Shown here: one piece after another, positions 60,610 through 64,000 of the stretch
Layout: each line of letters starts with the position of its first letter
How positions within the stretch are numbered: position 1 is the first letter of the stretch
NCBI GenBank assembly: GCA_004026145.2
Contig: CP034976.1
Location: 10,017,469 to 10,081,468, forward strand
Source of the DNA: Takifugu bimaculatus
Taxonomy: Eukaryota > Chordata > Actinopteri > Tetraodontiformes > Tetraodontidae
Direction of reading: 5' to 3'
Length of the DNA stretch: 64,000 nt
Translations under genes and position numbers: made by a program
Notes under the pieces: model-generated
The model's database searches: none
What the model was told of the DNA's origin: nothing
Seen by the model: the letters and a program-made list of their open reading frames with translations, nothing else

Positions 60610-62811
60610 TTACCAGCTCCTCGCTTAAATCGCCTGTCTCGCCCTCGTTGGGATTCGGATCCATCAGCACCAGTCAGGTAAGGCCGCCCCGCGTGCACGT
60701 GGCTTGGATTACGTCCACGAGCTGGCGGATATGACCAGTGTTTCGCTGTGGCTGCGCTCTGTTTCCAGATCTCTTCATCCACGCCACCGTCAGGGATGCA
60801 CTCAATTAGCAGCTCGGAAGATATCAAGCCTCCTTTCGGCTTGAGGCCCGTGCCGGCTCACAGCCCCGGCCTGATGATGTCTCAGAAGCGCATGTGTGTC
60901 ATTTGCGGGGACCGTTCTTCTGGTGAGTGAGACAGTGGTCGGCGCCCGCGTTTCCTCCACGTTCCGCCCGGCGAAACGTCACTGACGCTCTCGCCCTTTT
61001 CGCTCGCCACCTGTGTCTCTTCAGGGAAACACTACGGCGTTTACAGCTGCGAGGGCTGTAAAGGTTTCTTTAAAAGGACTGTGCGCAAAGACCTGAGCTA
61101 CACCTGCAGGGACAACAAAGAGTGTCTGGTGGACAAACGCCAGCGCAACCGCTGCCAGTACTGCCGCTATCAGAAGTGCCTGGCCATGGGCATGAAGAGG
61201 GAAGGTAACTGAGCCGGCGTCTTGATTCGGGTGGGTGCGTTTCTGATCTGGCGCCCTCCCTCACTGCCCTTTCCTCGTGTTTCGGCCTGACGCAGCGGTC
61301 CAGGAGGAGCGCCAGAGGAACCGAGAGCGCGAAGGGGAGCTGGAGTTCAGCGTCAGCGTGAACGAGGAGATGCCCGTGGAGAAGATCTTGGCGGCGGAGA
61401 CGGCCGTGGAGCAGAAAACCGAGCTGCCACTCCGACGGCGTTTCCGCTGGCAACTCTGTGAGTAGATCAGCAGAGACGGGGACACCTGGATGTATAGAAA
61501 TCTGCTCGTCTGATGTGTTGTCTGCTTTCAGCCTCACGATGCCGTGTCCAACATCTGCCAGACTGCAGACAAGCAGCTGTTTGCTTTAGTGGAGTGGGCG
61601 AAGAGAATCCCTCACTTCTCCGAACTACCACTAGAGGACCAGGTCATCCTCCTCCGTGCAGGTGGGAGCCAACGCCGTCCGCGTCCTGCTCCGACAATCC
61701 TAAAACTTCACATTTTGTTGTGTAGCCTCGAGAGAAAACGGAATATTTACTTGTATAACAAGCCAAACATTCAGTAAAAGCAGATTTGGAGTGTTGGCTT
61801 TCCCCTCGGGTCCGTCCTGAGGTCGAGGGCAGCCGGACGAGAGCGTGCTTCCATTTTAGCGTGAAGTCCTAGCGAAATCTGTCACAACGCGGCGCTGGGG
61901 AAGCTGGCGTGCAGCCGCGGCAGCTCTGGCTTGACCACGTGTTTAACGTTGCGCTGCCGACTGACCCGCGTTTGATTGCATCATACCTAGGCTGGAACGA
62001 GCTGCTCATCGCGTCATTCTCCCACCGCTCCATCAACTCCAAAGACGGCGTCCTGCTGGCCTCGGAGCTGCAGCGGGACAGCGCCAACAGCGCGGGAGTG
62101 GGAGCCATCTTCGACAGGTACGGGCGCCGCGCGGAAGCACTTTTACACGTGGTGAAGCGGCGTCTTAAACGAAGCCTGTGTGGTTTGTGACAGGGAGAAC
62201 GTGCAGAGCGCAGAGGTCGGAGCCATCTTTGACAGGTAATCAGCTTTTCTCCCCTTCAGCCCCGGTCGTATGATGAAGACTCTGACCTTTTAACCTGCTC
62301 CGTCTGTCCCCAGCTCAGGGTCCTGACCGAGCTCGTCAATAAAATGAGAGATATGCAAATGGACAAGACGGAGCTCGGCTGCCTGCGGGCCATCGTCCTC
62401 TTCAACCCAGGTGCCCGCGCACGGCCCACGCCAGGCTTGTCAGCCAGAGATCGGTGCTAACCGTCAGAAGTGTTTTGCAGATGCAAAAGGACTTTCCAAA
62501 TCCAGCGAGGTGGAGCTGCTCCGAGAGAAGGTCTACGCGTCGCTGGAGGCCTACTGCAAACAGAGATACCCGGAGCAGCAGGGAAGGTAACGCCCTGATG
62601 GGGACCGGCCGCCGCACCCGCGTCACCAGAGCTCAACGCCGCTTTTGTGTCCCTCCCTCACAGGTTCGCCAAGCTCCTCCTCCGCCTGCCGGCGCTGCGC
62701 TCCATCGGCTTGAAGTGCTTGGAGCACCTGTTCTTCTTTAAGCTGATCGGTGACACACCTATCGACACTTTCCTCATGGAAATGCTTGAAGCCCCCCATC
62801 ATTTGTCTTAG
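60610..62811 (+). CDS. rxrb: Retinoid X receptor beta (partial at the 5' end)
   Basis: This nuclear receptor is the common dimer partner of RAR, TR, VDR, PPAR and LXR. Exons: 60610-60677, 60769-60922 (into the DNA-binding domain, CVICGDRSSG), 61025-61204 (HYGVYSCEGCKGFFKR, both Zn fingers), 61296-61457 (hinge, EEMPVEKIL), 61532-61661, 61991-62117, 62194-62235, 62319-62410, 62481-62586 and 62664-62811 (ligand domain, ending with AF-2 helix FLMEMLEAP). The first coding exon is not found; the first in-frame Met is in exon 60769-60922. Hinge exon 61296-61457 has one base too many: dropping a C at 61427-61428 restores E-L-H-S-D-G and the phase. RXRB lies in the extended class II region in mammals, so position supports beta. 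Confidence 0.93.
62194..62235 (+). other. rxrb: 14-residue ligand-domain insert exon of rxrb
   Basis: The 42-base phase 2-2 exon encodes ENVQSAEVGAIFDR. It repeats the end of the preceding exon (NSAGVGAIFDR), so it is a duplicated exon end placed before the helix starting VLTELVNKM. Mammalian RXRs lack it. Such inserts have been described in zebrafish RXR subtypes that do not bind 9-cis-retinoic acid. Confidence 0.9.
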
Positions 62812-64000
62812 ATAGGACCCGCGTACTGTGGTTAGGTTTAGACGGCTGAAGTCTGGGAAGCCGGAGTGGGACTGAAGTGGCACTTTAAGTTTTTTTTTGA
62901 AGATTTGTCAAATTGTCTCACCAACGCCTGTGCGAAGCCGCGTCAGTGCAGCACAGACTTGCTCTTTAGACCAAACCCAAGGCTTGGCACGATCCGATAG
63001 CTGGTGCTATGTGTTCAAAATAATATCAGACCGTGGTTTTAAAGAGGTATTTTTAAAGAAAAAGGAGAAAAAAAAACAGTGTAAACTTGACGTTTTCCTC
63101 ACAGAAGCTATAATCTGGACATCTGTTTTTATATAATCTTTTTAGACACCTTAAACTTCAGCCGTTTCCCCAACTGAAGCTGACCTCCGTGTTTGTGTTT
63201 GGCAGGAAGGCGTTTGGGGGGAGTCGTCTCTTTTTATTTTTCTCTCATTTCTAGTTTGAGCCAGATCCAAAATGCTATGAGTTGAGTGGGGAAGCATTCT
63301 CAACCGCATCGCTACGTTTGTTACCGTCACCCCGAGCGCACGTCTGCCATCAAAGGAGGCTTTTATTGGGAGGGTTCGGCCATAATTTCTGCTTTTCAAA
63401 TCTACAAATCCAATCACGTTGTGGTTCAGAACTAAAACGCGCTGCAAAACTGCCGCATCTTTGGGGGTTTTTTGTGTTTTTTTTTGGTTTTTTTTACTAA
63501 AACTAACCTTGAATAAACTCCTGACGGGTGACGTGTCAGGCGTTTGTACGTTGGTGCTATTTCTGAGCTAATTTGAGGTTATTGATGCTGACACCAAACC
63601 ACACACCTAAAGAAAATATGCAAAATTTAAGAAAAAAAAATTCCCTTATAAAACTTTTTATGTAGCAATATACAATGTAAACTGAATAAAGCTTTTTCTT
63701 GTCTCTCATCCAGGGCTTTTACTAAGTAAATCACGTCTGGTTGAAAGGGAAATAGTCCATTTTGTAATTTATACGATTTTGAGGTACTGTGCAAACAAAT
63801 GTTCAGGGAGAATGTACATGAATGAATTAGAAATTGTGATCAGGAGATGCAAATTCTTTTAATTCCTCGTTTGTGGCCCTCGTCTTGAAGCTTGAGCTGG
63901 TCCGGAGCCAAGCGCGTCTCGGTTGCACTGGATTTGCTGGGACTGTTGAGCTGCTTTTTAACTTTAGTGCTTTTTGTGCTCGGTTGTGTTTCCCCCACCT
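62812..64000 (+). other. rxrb: rxrb 3' untranslated region and flank
   Basis: No coding sequence is seen. AATAAA occurs at 63512-63517 and 63685-63690; the second is followed by a GT/T-rich stretch and is the likelier end. Confidence 0.6.

Overview
The window is vertebrate nuclear DNA from a compact teleost genome. Genes are split into many exons with GT-AG introns, often only 75-150 bases long. The proteins are typical of bony fish, and the fish-specific 14-residue insert is present in RXR. Intron size suggests a percomorph, possibly a pufferfish, but the species cannot be fixed from sequence alone.

Layout, left to right: (1) 5.5-22.1 kb, + strand: erythrocyte-type protein 4.1 (epb41), with a very long Lys/Glu-rich headpiece and a run of tandemly duplicated cassette exons carrying a D-D-W-F-x-L-L-D motif. 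(2) 24.1-27.6 kb, - strand: csnk2b (casein kinase 2 beta) and aif1. (3) 28.0-31.8 kb: two convergent immunoglobulin-superfamily membrane receptors with tyrosine-motif tails. (4) 32.1-34.7 kb, - strand: cyp21a2 (steroid 21-hydroxylase), apparently intact. (5) 35.2-41.7 kb, - strand: a tenascin, by position tenascin-X, containing a 48-base coding minisatellite. (6) 44.8-54.5 kb, - strand: complement C4 with an altered thioester motif. (7) 57.3-58.9 kb, - strand: a secreted protein with three C-type lectin domains. (8) 60.6-62.8 kb, + strand: rxrb.

The block csnk2b, aif1, Ig receptors, cyp21, tenascin-X, C4 and rxrb is the teleost counterpart of the mammalian MHC class III / extended class II region. 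Its internal order differs: the tenascin lies between C4 and cyp21 on the same strand, whereas in mammals TNXB lies beyond CYP21 on the opposite strand. epb41 is not a class III neighbour in mammals.

The strongest leads are the repeated cassette exons in epb41, the loss of the usual 4.1 C-terminus, the GCLEQ / non-histidine C4, the nested minisatellite and NQTV repeats in the tenascin, and the new Ig receptors. Five places show single-base phase conflicts between otherwise convincing exons (epb41 twice, Ig receptor, tenascin, rxrb). They may be assembly errors and should be checked before any of these genes is called broken.
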